Shown piece by piece: positions 28,249 to 38,215 of a stretch of DNA of 64,000 nt; the stretch's first letter is position 1; every line of letters starts with the position of its first letter. Source of the DNA: Burkholderiales bacterium (lineage in GTDB: Bacteria; Pseudomonadota; Gammaproteobacteria; Burkholderiales; Burkholderiaceae_C); NCBI GenBank assembly GCA_028868895.1, contig JAGWTP010000002.1, forward strand, positions 1-64,000, written 5' to 3'. Below the pieces are notes generated by a model. It was not told where the DNA came from, did no database searches, and saw only the letters and a list, made by a program, of their open reading frames with translations. A program made the translations under genes and the position numbers.

Positions 28249-28254
28249 TATCAT
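28249..28254 (+). promoter_or_regulatory. Possible -10 box of ppsR
   Basis: TATCAT lies about 40 bases before the ppsR ATG, in the 230-base gap between divergent ppsA and ppsR. No good -35 box is seen, so an activator may be needed or the match may be chance. Nothing else recognisable is present in the gap. Confidence 0.3.
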
Positions 28255-28293
28255 CGACCCCAAGCTCACCGCCGCATCGACGCACCCTTGTCC

Positions 28294-29130
28294 ATGGCCA
28301 ACCGCACCGTGTTCTTCGTCTCCGACGGCACCGGCATCACCGCCGAGACCTTCGGCAACTCGATCCTGTCGCAGTTCGCGGTCAAGCCGCGCCACGTGCG
28401 CCGGCCCTTCATCGACACCGCCGACAAGGCGCACCAGGTGCTGCGCGAGATCAACCACGCCGCCGATGCCGAGGGCCGCAAGCCGATCGTCTTCATCACG
28501 CTGGTGAACCCCGAGATCCTGGGCATCCTGAAGGGCGAGGCGACCGGCACCGAGCAGAAGGGCTTGCTGCTCGACATGTTCAACACCTTCATCGAGCCGC
28601 TCGAGGCGGAGTTCGGGATGACCTCGAACCACCGCGTCGGCCGCTTCGCCGATGTGTCGAAGAGCCAGGAGTACACCGACCGCATCGAAGCGATCAACTT
28701 CTCGCTGGCGCACGACGACGGCCAGTCGGCCAAGAACCTGGCCAGCGCCGATGTGATCCTGGTCGGCGTGAGCCGCAGCGGCAAGACACCGACCTCGCTG
28801 TACCTGGCGATGCAGCACGGCATCAAGGCGGCCAATTACCCGCTGATCCCGGAAGACTTCGAGCGCGGGCAGATCCCGTCGACGCTGGCGCCGTTCAAGA
28901 AGAAATGCTTCGGCCTGACCATCGACCCCGAGCGCCTGAGCCAGATCCGCAACGAACGACGCCCCGGCAGCAAGTATGCGGCGGTCGACAACTGCCGCTA
29001 CGAAGTCCGGGAGGCCGAGGCGATGATGCGGCGCGAGGGCATCGCGTGGTTGTCGTCGACGCACAAGTCGATCGAGGAGATCGCGACGACGATCCTGCGC
29101 GACCTGCGGCCGGATCGCCTGATGTACTGA
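28294..29130 (+). CDS. ppsR: PEP synthase regulatory kinase/pyrophosphorylase PpsR
   Basis: A bifunctional DUF299 protein that inactivates PEP synthase by ADP-dependent phosphorylation and reactivates it by pyrophosphorylysis. The 278-residue product begins MANRTVFFVSDGTGITAETF and contains the P-loop GVSRSGKT (158-165), both family signatures. The ATG at 28294 gives the normal length; the open frame extends upstream into the intergenic region without support. Divergence from ppsA gives a direct functional pairing. Confidence 0.95.
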   Translation: MANRTVFFVSDGTGITAETFGNSILSQFAVKPRHVRRPFIDTADKAHQVLREINHAADAEGRKPIVFITLVNPEILGILKGEATGTEQKGLLLDMFNTFIEPLEAEFGMTSNHRVGRFADVSKSQEYTDRIEAINFSLAHDDGQSAKNLASADVILVGVSRSGKTPTSLYLAMQHGIKAANYPLIPEDFERGQIPSTLAPFKKKCFGLTIDPERLSQIRNERRPGSKYAAVDNCRYEVREAEAMMRREGIAWLSSTHKSIEEIATTILRDLRPDRLMY

Positions 29131-29135
29131 ACGGC

Positions 29136-29921
29136 CTACGTCGCCGCGCTGCGCCGGCGCGCCGATTCATACAGGCACACTGCCGCCGCCGAGGCGACGT
29201 TGAGCGACTCCTCGCCGCCGGGCTGAGGGATGCGCACCGAGAGCGCGCAGCGTTGCAGCAACGCGGCCGAGACGCCCTGCCCTTCATGGCCCAGCACCCA
29301 TGCGCACGGCCAGAGCAGCGGGGCGTCGTGCAGCACCTGGGTCGCATGCGAACTGGTGGCGACCATCGGCATGCGCAGCGCATCGAGTGCGTCTTCGGAC
29401 GCGGCCTCGACCAGGTGCAGCCCGAAGTGCGCGCCCATGCCGGCGCGCAGCACCTTCGGCGACCACAGCGCTGCGGTGCCCTTGATCGCGATGACCTGCG
29501 TGAAGCCGAACGCCGCCGCACTGCGCAGGATGTTGCCCACGTTGCCGGCATCCTGGAGTCGATCGAGCACGACGCTCGCGCGATCGACATCGAGCGCTCC
29601 ATGGCCCGGCCACGACACCGAAAAACACAGCGGCGCGGGCGACTCGAGCGTGCTCAGGCCGGCCATCAGCGCTGCCGGCACGACCGCCACCGCCGCGGCC
29701 GCGCGCGCCAGTTCACGCAGTGCCGGCAACTGCCAGGCGGCGTCGGTGATCACCGCCAGCGCCACCGCGCCGCCGCGCCGCACGAAGGCCGAGCACAGGT
29801 GCTCGCCTTCGATCCAGACCTGGCCGAACTTGCGATACGCGGCCGGATCGGCCGTGAGCTTGCGCAGGCGCACCAGCAACGGGTTGTCGCGCGAGGTGAT
29901 CGCGTTGACGTGCTCAGCCAT
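29136..29921 (-). CDS. TrmH/SpoU family RNA 2'-O-methyltransferase
   Basis: A SPOUT methyltransferase of 261 residues. The N-terminal substrate-binding part ([30 protein letters not shown]) is followed by the knotted SAM domain with the three SpoU motifs: motif 1 [18 protein letters not shown], motif 2 [11 protein letters not shown] and motif 3 [22 protein letters not shown]. The target RNA (rRNA or tRNA) cannot be determined. The ATG at 29921 overlaps the end of rnhB by eight bases. It is the last gene of the long envelope cluster and converges on ppsR with only five bases between. Confidence 0.92.
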   Translation of the reverse strand: MAEHVNAITSRDNPLLVRLRKLTADPAAYRKFGQVWIEGEHLCSAFVRRGGAVALAVITDAAWQLPALRELARAAAAVAVVPAALMAGLSTLESPAPLCFSVSWPGHGALDVDRASVVLDRLQDAGNVGNILRSAAAFGFTQVIAIKGTAALWSPKVLRAGMGAHFGLHLVEAASEDALDALRMPMVATSSHATQVLHDAPLLWPCAWVLGHEGQGVSAALLQRCALSVRIPQPGGEESLNVASAAAVCLYESARRRSAAT

Positions 29922-30537
29922 CGCGCAGCACGGCGCGCACCGGCGCGAAACTTCGCCGGTGCTCGGGGCTGGCGCCGTGCTCGCGCAGCGCCGCCAGGTG
30001 CGCCGGCGTCGGGTAGCCCTTGTGGCCATCGAAGCCGTACTGCGGATGCCGGGCGTGCAGTTCCAGGCACAGCCGGTCGCGATGCACCTTGGCGACGATC
30101 GACGCCGCCGAGATTGCCTGGACCTTCGCGTCGCCCTTGACGATGGCCAGCGCCGGCATCGGCAGCGGCGGCAACTGATTGCCATCGACCAGCACCCGGT
30201 GCGGCCGCAGCCGCAGGCCCTCGACCGCACGGCGCATCGCCAGCAGCGTGGCCTGCAGGATGTTCAGGGCATCGATTTCCGCGACGCTGGCCTGGGCGAT
30301 GCAGCAACACAGCGCCTTGGCACGGATCTCGTCGTACAGCCGTTCGCGCGCGCGTGCAGTCAGCTGCTTCGAGTCCTTCAGGCCCTTGATCGGCGCGAGT
30401 TCGTCGAGGATCACGGCCGCGGCAACCACCGGGCCCGCGAGCGGCCCGCGACCGGCTTCGTCGACACCGGCCACGAGACCCGACGCGTCGAAGACCAGCC
30501 CGGGCCGATCAGCCTGCGAGGACCTTTTCGATCGCAT
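29914..30537 (-). CDS. rnhB: Ribonuclease HII
   Basis: It cleaves RNA in RNA-DNA hybrids and removes single misincorporated ribonucleotides. The 207-residue protein has [20 protein letters not shown] (catalytic Asp-Glu), LKDSKQLT, and [19 protein letters not shown] with further catalytic acids. It overlaps the end of lpxB by 29 bases; an internal GTG just before the first motif is possible but would remove normal N-terminal residues. It follows lpxB in the usual order. Confidence 0.95.
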   Translation of the reverse strand: MRSKRSSQADRPGLVFDASGLVAGVDEAGRGPLAGPVVAAAVILDELAPIKGLKDSKQLTARARERLYDEIRAKALCCCIAQASVAEIDALNILQATLLAMRRAVEGLRLRPHRVLVDGNQLPPLPMPALAIVKGDAKVQAISAASIVAKVHRDRLCLELHARHPQYGFDGHKGYPTPAHLAALREHGASPEHRRSFAPVRAVLRDG

Positions 30538-31675
30538 CGGTGGCTTTCACGGCGGTGTTGCAACGCAGCTCTCGGTGCAGCGCCTCGAAACGCTCGCGCA
30601 GCGCTTCGCAGCGCACCGGATCGTCGAGCCAATCCAGGCCGGTGCGGGCGATCGCGGCCGGCGTCGCGTCGGCCTGCAAGAACTCGGGCACGGCGAAATC
30701 GTTCAGCAGGATGTTGGGCAAGCCCACCCAGGGCTGGTACTTCATGCGCTTCATCATCTGCCAGTTCAGCGCGTGCATGGCGTAGACGATCACCATCGGG
30801 CGCTTGAACAGCGCCGCTTCGAGCGTGGCGGTGCCACTGGCCACCAGCGTCAGGTCGCAGGCCGCGAGCGCCTCGTGCGAGCGGCCGTCGAGCAACTCGA
30901 CGGCGACGTCGGCGGCATGCTGGCGGCGCAGCGGCTCCACGACGTGCCGCAAGCCCGGCACCACCGGCAGCAAGAAGCGAAGCCCGGGCCGCTGGCGGTG
31001 CATCTGCGCGGCCGCCTGAAGCAGCCGTGGTGCGATGTACTGCACTTCGGCACGGCGGCTGCCCGGCAACAGCGCCACCACGGTGTCGTCGCGGCCCAGA
31101 CCCAGGCTGGCGCGGGCGCCGGCGCGTGGCACGTCGATCGGAATCACGTCGGCCAGCGGATGGCCCACGTAGGCCGCGGCGACACCCTGCTTCGCGTAGA
31201 TCGGCGGCTCGAACGGAAACAGGCACAGCACCAAATCGGTGGCGCGCCGGATCTTCTCGATGCGCTTGCCGCGCCAGGCCCAGATCGACGGGCTGACGAA
31301 GTGGATCGCCTTGATGCCCTGCGCCTTCAGCCTGGCTTCGAGGTCGAGGTTGAAGTCGGGCGCGTCGATGCCGATGAACGCGTCGGGCCGGTCCTTGCGA
31401 TCGGCACTCAGCAGCCGCTCGGCCAACTGGTTGCGAATGCCCGAGATCTCGCGGTAGTGGCTGAGCGCCTCGACGTAACCACTGACCGCCAGCTTGTCGT
31501 GCGGCCACCAGGCCTCGAAGCCGTGCGCTGCCATGCGCGGGCCGCCGATGCCCACGCAGCGCAACTGCGGCCAGCGCGCCTTCAGGCCGCCGAGCAGCAG
31601 GCCGCCGAGCAGGTCGCCCGAGGCTTCGCCTGCCACCATCGCGATGCGAGGGGCCTCGGGAACCGGAGTCGTCAT
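30509..31675 (-). CDS. lpxB: Lipid-A-disaccharide synthase
   Basis: A GT-B glycosyltransferase that joins UDP-diacylglucosamine and lipid X at the inner membrane. The 388-residue protein has [20 protein letters not shown] at the N-terminus, [17 protein letters not shown] (about 126-142), [23 protein letters not shown] and a C-terminal half with [21 protein letters not shown]. It starts two bases after lpxA. The length is normal. Confidence 0.97.
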   Translation of the reverse strand: MTTPVPEAPRIAMVAGEASGDLLGGLLLGGLKARWPQLRCVGIGGPRMAAHGFEAWWPHDKLAVSGYVEALSHYREISGIRNQLAERLLSADRKDRPDAFIGIDAPDFNLDLEARLKAQGIKAIHFVSPSIWAWRGKRIEKIRRATDLVLCLFPFEPPIYAKQGVAAAYVGHPLADVIPIDVPRAGARASLGLGRDDTVVALLPGSRRAEVQYIAPRLLQAAAQMHRQRPGLRFLLPVVPGLRHVVEPLRRQHAADVAVELLDGRSHEALAACDLTLVASGTATLEAALFKRPMVIVYAMHALNWQMMKRMKYQPWVGLPNILLNDFAVPEFLQADATPAAIARTGLDWLDDPVRCEALRERFEALHRELRCNTAVKATDAIEKVLAG

Positions 31676-31677
31676 TT

Positions 31678-32466
31678 CTAGCGCGCGATGCCTCGCGTCG
31701 CGCGGGCGAGAAACCCGCTCATCAGTGCAATGTCAGCGCTGGCGCTCGGCTGCTCCGTGGCCAGCGCAGCGATCGCCTCGCGCGCCTGCTCGAAGGTCAG
31801 GCCATCACGATAGAGCAGGCGGTGCATCTGCTTGACTGCCTTGATGCGCTCGGGGCCGAACCCGCGCCGACGCAGGCCCTCGACGTTGAAGCCGCGCACC
31901 GCCAGCGGGTTGCCGTCGACCATCATGTAGGGTGGCACGTCCTGCGTGACCGCGCTGGAGAAGCCGACGAAAGCGTACGCACCGATCTTCACGAACTGGT
32001 GCACGCCCGACAGCCCGCCCACGGTGACCCAATCGCCCACGTGCACATGGCCCGCCAGCGTCGCGTTGTTCGCCAGCGTGACCTGATTGCCGAGTTGAAC
32101 GTCGTGCGCAATGTGCACATAGGCCATCACCCAGTTGTCGTCGCCCACCCGGGTAACAGCGGAGTCTTGGGCGGTGCCGAGGTTGAAGGTGCAGAACTCG
32201 CGGATGGTGTTGCGCGCGCCGATGTGCAACTCGGTCGGCTCACCGGCGTACTTCTTGTCCTGAGGCACCGCACCGAGCGAGCAGAACTGGAAGATCCGGT
32301 TGTCGCAGCCGATCGTGGTGCGCCCCTCGATCACACAGTGCGGGCCGACCCTGGTGCCGGCGCCGATGCGCGCACCGGAGCGAACGATGCTGTAAGCGCC
32401 GACGCTGACGGTGTCGTCGAGTTCGGCCCCGCGTTCGACGATCGCGGTGGGGTGGATGCTCGCCAT
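31678..32466 (-). CDS. lpxA: UDP-N-acetylglucosamine O-acyltransferase LpxA
   Basis: It performs the first step of lipid A synthesis, transferring a hydroxyacyl chain from ACP to UDP-GlcNAc. The 262-residue protein has an N-terminal left-handed beta-helix made of hexapeptide repeats (about 1-190) and a helical C-terminus. The catalytic histidine is H121 in [12 protein letters not shown], equivalent to E. coli H125. [16 protein letters not shown] is a standard start. It is placed between fabZ and lpxB, as in most Gram-negative bacteria. Confidence 0.97.
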   Translation of the reverse strand: MASIHPTAIVERGAELDDTVSVGAYSIVRSGARIGAGTRVGPHCVIEGRTTIGCDNRIFQFCSLGAVPQDKKYAGEPTELHIGARNTIREFCTFNLGTAQDSAVTRVGDDNWVMAYVHIAHDVQLGNQVTLANNATLAGHVHVGDWVTVGGLSGVHQFVKIGAYAFVGFSSAVTQDVPPYMMVDGNPLAVRGFNVEGLRRRGFGPERIKAVKQMHRLLYRDGLTFEQAREAIAALATEQPSASADIALMSGFLARATRGIAR

Positions 32467-32488
32467 GCTCGCAGGATCGGGTCAGGCG

Positions 32489-32932
32489 TCAGTCCATGCG
32501 CCGCATCGTGCACATCAGGTCGGCCGAGACGGCGATCGCATCGCCCACCGTGGCGTGCGCCGAGAACTTGACGATTCCTGCGCGGCTGCGGTCCAGCGTC
32601 GCGTGCAGCACCAGTTGGTCACCGGGCTCGACCGGGCGCTTGAAGCGGGCATTGTCGATGCCGACGAAATAGAACACGGTCTTGTCGTCGGGGCGCACAC
32701 CGAGGTTGTCGAAGGCGAGGATGGCTGCGGCCTGCGCCAGCGCCTCGAGCATCATCACGCCGGGCATCACCGGTCGTTGCGGGAAGTGCCCGGCGAAGAA
32801 CGGCTCGTTCATCGTGACGTTCTTCAGCGCCTTGATGCGCACACCCTTTTCGAGCTCGAGCACGCGGTCGACCAGCAGGAACGGGTAGCGGTGCGGAAGC
32901 CGCTTGAGAATTTCGTGTATGTCCATGTTCAT
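32489..32932 (-). CDS. fabZ: 3-hydroxyacyl-ACP dehydratase FabZ
   Basis: This hot-dog-fold enzyme dehydrates 3-hydroxyacyl-ACP in fatty-acid elongation, competing with LpxA/LpxD for the same substrate. The 147-residue protein has [20 protein letters not shown] and the active-site helix [23 protein letters not shown] with H49 and E63. Its ATG overlaps the lpxD stop (ATGA), so expression is coupled to lipid A synthesis. Confidence 0.97.
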   Translation of the reverse strand: MNMDIHEILKRLPHRYPFLLVDRVLELEKGVRIKALKNVTMNEPFFAGHFPQRPVMPGVMMLEALAQAAAILAFDNLGVRPDDKTVFYFVGIDNARFKRPVEPGDQLVLHATLDRSRAGIVKFSAHATVGDAIAVSADLMCTMRRMD

Positions 32933-33993
32933 GCGGTGCCGGTGGCGTTCTTGTCAGGCGAGGCCTTCTCGAGGGTCCGCAGCCGGTCGCGCAGAGCGTG
33001 CAGTTGGCGCAGCGTGGCGGCGTTCTTTTCCCACGCGGCATTGTCGTCGATGGGGAACACGCCGGTGTACTGGCCGGGCTTGCGGATCGATCGCGTGACC
33101 AGCGAGCCGGCCGAGATGTGCACATGGTCGGCCAGTTCGAGATGCCCGAGCACCATGCCGGCGCCGCCGACCGTGCAGTGCTTGCCGATGATGGCGCTGC
33201 CGGCCACTCCCACGCAGCCCGCCAGCGCCGAGTGCGCTCCGATGCGCACGTTGTGGCCGATCTGAATCAGGTTGTCGAGCTTGACGCCGTCTTCGATCAC
33301 GGTGTCGCCCAGCGCACCGCGATCGATGCAGGTGTTGGCGCCGATCTCGACATCGTCGCCGATGCGCACCGCACCGAGCTGTTCGATCTTCTCCCAGCGT
33401 CCTTCGGCGGGCGCAAAGCCGAAGCCGTCGGCGCCGATCACCACACCGCTGTGGACCACGCCGCGCGCGCCGATCACGCAGCGCTCGCCGAGCGTGACAC
33501 GGGCCGCCAGCCGCGTGCCGGCGCCGATGCGGGCGTCGCGCCCGACGTAGCCGTGCGCGCCGATCACCGCACCGTCGCCGACGGTCACGCCAGCCTCGAT
33601 GACCACCAGTGCGCCGATCGACACACCCGCACCGAGGCGCGCCGACCCCTCGACGATGGCGCTCGCGTGCACGCCGGCCGCAACCGGTTCACGCGCCCGC
33701 GCAACCCACCACTGGGTCAGCCGCGCAAAGTACAGGTAGGGGTCGGGCGTGACGATGGCCGCGCCGCGCGCCGCGGCAACGTCGCGCAGGTCCGGCGCGA
33801 CGATCACGCAGCCCGCTTGCGAGGCCCCGAGCAGCGGCCGAAGACGCGGGCTGGACAGAAAGGTGATGGTCGAAGGCGTCGCGCCTTCGAGCGGACCGAT
33901 GCGGTCGATCCGCACCGCGTTCGCGGCCGACGCTTCGCCGGTCAGTTCGCCGCCGAGCGCGGTGACGATTTCTTGCAGACCGACACCGGCCAC
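32929..33993 (-). CDS. lpxD: UDP-3-O-acylglucosamine N-acyltransferase LpxD
   Basis: It adds the second acyl chain to UDP-acylglucosamine in lipid A synthesis. The 354-residue protein has an N-terminal uridine-binding domain (about 1-100, ending near [11 protein letters not shown]) and a long hexapeptide beta-helix. [21 protein letters not shown] contains the catalytic histidine, and [34 protein letters not shown] is family-specific. The C-terminus is a helical extension with a short charged tail. It lies six bases after skp. Confidence 0.97.
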   Translation of the reverse strand: MAGVGLQEIVTALGGELTGEASAANAVRIDRIGPLEGATPSTITFLSSPRLRPLLGASQAGCVIVAPDLRDVAAARGAAIVTPDPYLYFARLTQWWVARAREPVAAGVHASAIVEGSARLGAGVSIGALVVIEAGVTVGDGAVIGAHGYVGRDARIGAGTRLAARVTLGERCVIGARGVVHSGVVIGADGFGFAPAEGRWEKIEQLGAVRIGDDVEIGANTCIDRGALGDTVIEDGVKLDNLIQIGHNVRIGAHSALAGCVGVAGSAIIGKHCTVGGAGMVLGHLELADHVHISAGSLVTRSIRKPGQYTGVFPIDDNAAWEKNAATLRQLHALRDRLRTLEKASPDKNATGTA

Positions 33994-33999
33994 ATCAAG

Positions 34000-34536
34000 T
34001 CACTTCGCGCCCTGGGCGTTGAGCGCCTTGATCACCTTGTCGGTGATATCGACGCGCGGGCTGGCGAAGATCACCACGTCGCCCTGCAGGATCAGGTCGA
34101 ACTTTTCGGTGTCGTAGATCTGCTTGACGACCTTGTTGGCGCGCTCGACCACCGAGGCCAACTCTTCGTTCTTGCGCTGGTTCAGGTCTTCCTGGAACTC
34201 GCGGCGCTTGCGCTGCAGTTCGCGATCCTGTTCGACCAGATCGCGCTGGCGACGGTTGCGCTCCGCCTCGCTGAGCGTGGGCGAATCTTTGTCGAGCTTG
34301 TCGGCGGCGGCCTTGAGCTTCGCGGCGGCGTCTTCGCCTTCTTTCTGGCGCTTGGAGAATTCGGCCTCGAGGCGGGTCTGTGCGGCCTTGGCCGGCAGCG
34401 CTTCACGCAGCACGCGGTCGCTGTTGACGAAGCCGATCTTCAGTTCTTGGGCCTGCGCGCCAGCGAACCCCGCGAGCGTCAGCAACGCCGCCGCCGCGAA
34501 CTTCACCGCAACCGACTTGAGTGAAGAACTATTCAT
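34000..34536 (-). CDS. skp: Periplasmic chaperone Skp/OmpH
   Basis: A trimeric periplasmic chaperone that carries unfolded outer-membrane proteins to the Bam complex. The 178-residue precursor has a Sec signal peptide (about 1-29, ending GFAGAQA), the beta core ELKIGFVNSDRVLREA, and a long charged coiled-coil arm (about 55-140). The final strand segment is KFDLILQGDVVIFASPRVDIT. Its ATG overlaps the bamA stop (TAATG), consistent with coupled synthesis of chaperone and assembly pore. Confidence 0.94.
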   Translation of the reverse strand: MNSSSLKSVAVKFAAAALLTLAGFAGAQAQELKIGFVNSDRVLREALPAKAAQTRLEAEFSKRQKEGEDAAAKLKAAADKLDKDSPTLSEAERNRRQRDLVEQDRELQRKRREFQEDLNQRKNEELASVVERANKVVKQIYDTEKFDLILQGDVVIFASPRVDITDKVIKALNAQGAK

Positions 34537-36848
34537 TAGAACGCTGTCCCGATCTGGAATTGAAGTCGCTGAATTCTATCTGTTGGCTTCTTGCGAATCG
34601 GCGCGCCGTAGCTGAGCTTGAGCGGCCCGACCGGCGACACCCACGTCAGGCCCAGACCGGCCGAGGCGCGGATGCTGTCGGCGGTGATTTTTTCGTTCTC
34701 GCCCCAGACATTGCCAGCATCGATGTATGTGAAGAGCCGCAGCGTCCGGTCGTTGCCGGTGCCGGGAACCGGCAAGTACAACTCGCCATTGAGATTGAGC
34801 CGTCGGTTGCCGCCGATGTACGAACCGGTCACGTCGACCGGGCCGAGGGAGTTCTGGTCGAAGCCGCGAACACTGCCCAGGCCACCGCCATAGAAGTTCT
34901 TGAAGATCGGGTACGGGTGCCCGCCCAGCCCCTTGCCCCAGGACAGGTCGGCGTTGAAGCCCAAAGTGAACTGCTTGGACAACGCGAGGTACTGCTGGAA
35001 CTTCGCGTTCGAGCGCAGGTACTTGGCCTGTCCGGTGAGGCCCCAGTCGAAGTTCAGGCTGGTCAGCCGGCCGGTGGTCGGCACCAGTGCACTGTCGCGG
35101 CTGTCGCGTGCCCAGCCGATGGTGAGTGGCACCGTGCTGCTGGTGTTACCGAATTCGTAGACGTACTTGCGGTAGTTCAGCGGCAGGTTCGTGCCCTGGA
35201 TGTCGGTGCGCTCGTAGCCGATGCCGAAGTACACCGTGTCGTACTCGCTGAACGGAACACCGAAGCGGATCGACGCACCGGGAGTGACGAGTTTGTACAG
35301 CCCGCCCTGGTTGTTCAGTGGCTGCTGGGTGCGGTAGTAGACATCGAGATAACGCGAGATCCCGTCGACCGTGAAGTACGGGTCGACGGTGCTGAGCACC
35401 AGTGTGCGGTAGTACTTGCTGGTGTTGAGCTCCAGGCCCAGGTAGTTGCCCGAGCCGAACACGTTTTCCTGCTTGATGGAACCCGACAGCGAGAGCTTTT
35501 CGGCCGACGAGAAGCCGGCACCCAGTTGCAGGTTGCCGGTGGCCTTTTCCTTGATCGTCATCGTCAGGTCGACCTGGTCAGCGGTTCCCGGCACTTCATT
35601 GCTGTCGATGTTGACGTCGCTGAAATAGCCCAGCCGGTCGACGCGGTCTCGCGACAGCTTGATCTTTCGACCGTCGTACCAGCTCGATTCGAACTGACGA
35701 AACTCGCGCCGGATGACCTCGTCGCGGGTCTTCGTGTTGCCGGCGATGTTGATGCGGCGCACATAGACGCGCCGCGAGGGCTCGGCATTCAGCGTGATCG
35801 CGACGGTGCCGGTGGCGCGGTCGATTTCGGGGTGGGCATCGACCTTCGCGAAGGCGTAGCCGAAGGTGCCGAACAGGTCTGTCATCGCCCGCGTCGTTTG
35901 CGTGACGGCCTCGGCCCGATACGGCTCGCCCGGCTTGATCGCCACCAACGTCTTGAAGTCGTCCAGCTTGCCCAGGTAGTCGCCTTCGAGCTTGACGCCG
36001 GTCACGGTGTAGGGCTGGCCTTCGTGCACGTTGATCGTGATCGTGATGTCTTGCTTGTCGGGAGAGATCGCGACCTGCGTCGATTCGACCTTGAATTCGA
36101 GGTAGCCGCGGTTGAGGTAGTAGGCACGCAGCGTCTCGAGGTCGGCGTCGAGTTTGGCGCGCGAGTAGCGGTTGGCCTTGGTGTAGAAGTCGAGCCAGCC
36201 CCCGTCGTTCAGATCGAACAGGCCCTTCAACGTGCTTTCGGAGAATGCCTTGTTGCCGTTGATGCGGATTTCACTGATCTTCGCCGGCGCACCTTCGGTG
36301 ACCGTGAAGCTCAGGTTCACGCGGTTGCGCTCCTGCGGTGTCACGGTGGTCACGACTTCGGCACCGTAGAGGCTGCGCGTCAGGTACTGGCGCTTGAGCT
36401 CTTGTTCGGCTCGATCGGCCAGCGCCTTGTCGTAAGGTTGGCCTTCTCCGATACCGAAGTCTTTCAGTGACTTGAGGAGTTGGTCTTTGTCGAACTCCTT
36501 CAAGCCGACGAAGTCGATGTTGGCAATGACGGGCCGCTCTTCGACGATGATGACGACGACGGAACCCTCGACGTCGATGCGCACGTCCTTGTACAGGCCG
36601 GTGGCAAACAGTGCACGCAACGCGGCAGCGCCCTTCTCGTCGGTGTAGGTCTCGCCGATGCGAAACGGCAGTGACGCGAAAACGGTACCGGCGTCGCTGC
36701 GCTGCAGGCCCTCGACGCGGATGTCCTTGAGCACGAACGGCTCGACCGCCCACGCCGAACCCGCCTGGAGGGCGGCGGCGAGTGCTATGCAACGGAGGGA
36801 GGGGCGGAACAGGGTCGAACGGGAGGAGGATCGCATGCGGTCGGTCAT
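34536..36848 (-). CDS. bamA: Outer membrane protein assembly factor BamA
   Basis: The Omp85 pore subunit of the Bam complex that inserts beta-barrel proteins. The 770-residue precursor has a signal peptide (about 1-34, cleavage after SAWA), five POTRA domains (about 35-430, the first starting FVLKDIRVEGLQRSDAGTVF), and a 16-strand beta-barrel. The loop-6 motif is VRGF (GSVRGFDQNSLGP). The protein ends in Phe (QFQIGTAF), as outer-membrane barrels require. Its ATG overlaps the rseP stop (ATGA). BamB is encoded at 60.9 kb in this window. Confidence 0.97.
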   Translation of the reverse strand: MTDRMRSSSRSTLFRPSLRCIALAAALQAGSAWAVEPFVLKDIRVEGLQRSDAGTVFASLPFRIGETYTDEKGAAALRALFATGLYKDVRIDVEGSVVVIIVEERPVIANIDFVGLKEFDKDQLLKSLKDFGIGEGQPYDKALADRAEQELKRQYLTRSLYGAEVVTTVTPQERNRVNLSFTVTEGAPAKISEIRINGNKAFSESTLKGLFDLNDGGWLDFYTKANRYSRAKLDADLETLRAYYLNRGYLEFKVESTQVAISPDKQDITITINVHEGQPYTVTGVKLEGDYLGKLDDFKTLVAIKPGEPYRAEAVTQTTRAMTDLFGTFGYAFAKVDAHPEIDRATGTVAITLNAEPSRRVYVRRINIAGNTKTRDEVIRREFRQFESSWYDGRKIKLSRDRVDRLGYFSDVNIDSNEVPGTADQVDLTMTIKEKATGNLQLGAGFSSAEKLSLSGSIKQENVFGSGNYLGLELNTSKYYRTLVLSTVDPYFTVDGISRYLDVYYRTQQPLNNQGGLYKLVTPGASIRFGVPFSEYDTVYFGIGYERTDIQGTNLPLNYRKYVYEFGNTSSTVPLTIGWARDSRDSALVPTTGRLTSLNFDWGLTGQAKYLRSNAKFQQYLALSKQFTLGFNADLSWGKGLGGHPYPIFKNFYGGGLGSVRGFDQNSLGPVDVTGSYIGGNRRLNLNGELYLPVPGTGNDRTLRLFTYIDAGNVWGENEKITADSIRASAGLGLTWVSPVGPLKLSYGAPIRKKPTDRIQRLQFQIGTAF

Positions 36849-38215
36849 TGCAGGCCCAGGAGGCGGGCCACGTCGTTATAAAGAGCCAGTGACATCATCA
36901 TGAGCATGATGGCCACCCCGCCACGCTGCAGCCGCTCAAGCCACAACTCGGAGACCGGCCGCCCCGTCACACCCTCGAAAAGATAATACATCAGGTGCCC
37001 GCCATCGAGCACCGGCAACGGCAGCAGGTTGAGCACGCCCAGGCTCACGCTCACCACCGCAAGCAGACCGAGGTAGTAGGTCAAGCCCAGGCGCACCGCC
37101 TGCCCGGCGTAGTCGGCGATGGTCAGCGGACCGCTCAGGTTCTTCAGCGACGCCTGGCCGACCAGCATCTTGCCGAGCATCTTGACGGTCAGCGCCGACA
37201 TCTGCCAGGTCTGCGACACCGCCTTCGCCAGACCGTCGAAGATACCGTAGCGAACCATCACCATCGCCGGCGCCAGGCCGGGTTGAACGCCGACGCGGCC
37301 GATCTGCTTCGCGCCCTCGTCAACGAGGCTCGGCGTCACGGTGAACTCGAGCACCTGCCCGGAGCGCTCGACGCGCCACCTCATCGGTTCGGCCACACCG
37401 TTGCGACCGCTGGCACGGATCAGGTCGCGCTCGACCGACGCGTCGGTCACGTCGACGCCGTTGATGCTGAGAACGCGGTCGCCGGTTCGCAGGCCGGCCT
37501 GAGCGGCGGGGCCGCCGGCCTGAACCTCGCCGAGTACCGGCTCGCTGAACACCGAACCCAGGCCGATGCGGCGCATCAGCTTGGCGTCGACCTCGCGGCT
37601 GCCGAGCGTGTCCAGACCGAGCACCACGTCGCGCCGATCGCGTCCGCGCGCGTCGGTCACCATCAAGTGCAGGCGCTCACCCGCCGCCGTGGCTCGCGTG
37701 AGTTCCCAGCGCAGGTCGTTCATCGAGCGCAGGTCATGCCACTCGACACCATCGGTCGAATACGCGCGGGCCCAGTCGCCGGCTCGCAGCCCCGCTTGGT
37801 CGGCCAGGCTGGCGGCCACCGGGGCGCCCATCAACGCCTTCGGTTCGTCGACACCGATCCAGTAAACGGCGGCGTACAGCAGCACCGCGAGAATCAGGTT
37901 CGCCACCGGCCCTGCGGCGACGACCGCAGCCCGCTGCAGCAGCGGCTTGCGATTGAAGGCGCGATCCAGTTCGCGCGCATCGACCGGGCCTTCGCGTTCG
38001 TCGAGCATCTTCACGTAGCCACCCAGCGGCAACGCGCAGACCACGAACTCGGTGCTGTCGGGCGTGGCCTGGCGGCGCCACAGCACGCGACCGAACCCGA
38101 CCGAGAAGCGCAGCACCTTCACGCCGCAGGCGACGGCCACACGGTAGTGGCCGTATTCGTGGATCACGATCAGGATGCCGATCGTGAGCAGGAAGGCAAG
38201 GATGTCGGTGGTCAT
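36845..38215 (-). CDS. rseP: Site-2 protease RseP
   Basis: An intramembrane zinc metalloprotease that makes the second cut in anti-sigma factor RseA to release sigma-E. The 456-residue protein has the zinc motif HEYGH (19-23) in the first membrane segment, a tandem PDZ region (about 110-310, with AGLRTGDRVLSINGVDV), and the C-terminal membrane motif NLLPLPVLDGGHLMYYL with the third ligand. The ATG at 38215 overlaps the dxr stop (ATGA). A longer open frame upstream is a shadow of dxr. Confidence 0.96.
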   Translation of the reverse strand: MTTDILAFLLTIGILIVIHEYGHYRVAVACGVKVLRFSVGFGRVLWRRQATPDSTEFVVCALPLGGYVKMLDEREGPVDARELDRAFNRKPLLQRAAVVAAGPVANLILAVLLYAAVYWIGVDEPKALMGAPVAASLADQAGLRAGDWARAYSTDGVEWHDLRSMNDLRWELTRATAAGERLHLMVTDARGRDRRDVVLGLDTLGSREVDAKLMRRIGLGSVFSEPVLGEVQAGGPAAQAGLRTGDRVLSINGVDVTDASVERDLIRASGRNGVAEPMRWRVERSGQVLEFTVTPSLVDEGAKQIGRVGVQPGLAPAMVMVRYGIFDGLAKAVSQTWQMSALTVKMLGKMLVGQASLKNLSGPLTIADYAGQAVRLGLTYYLGLLAVVSVSLGVLNLLPLPVLDGGHLMYYLFEGVTGRPVSELWLERLQRGGVAIMLMMMSLALYNDVARLLGLQ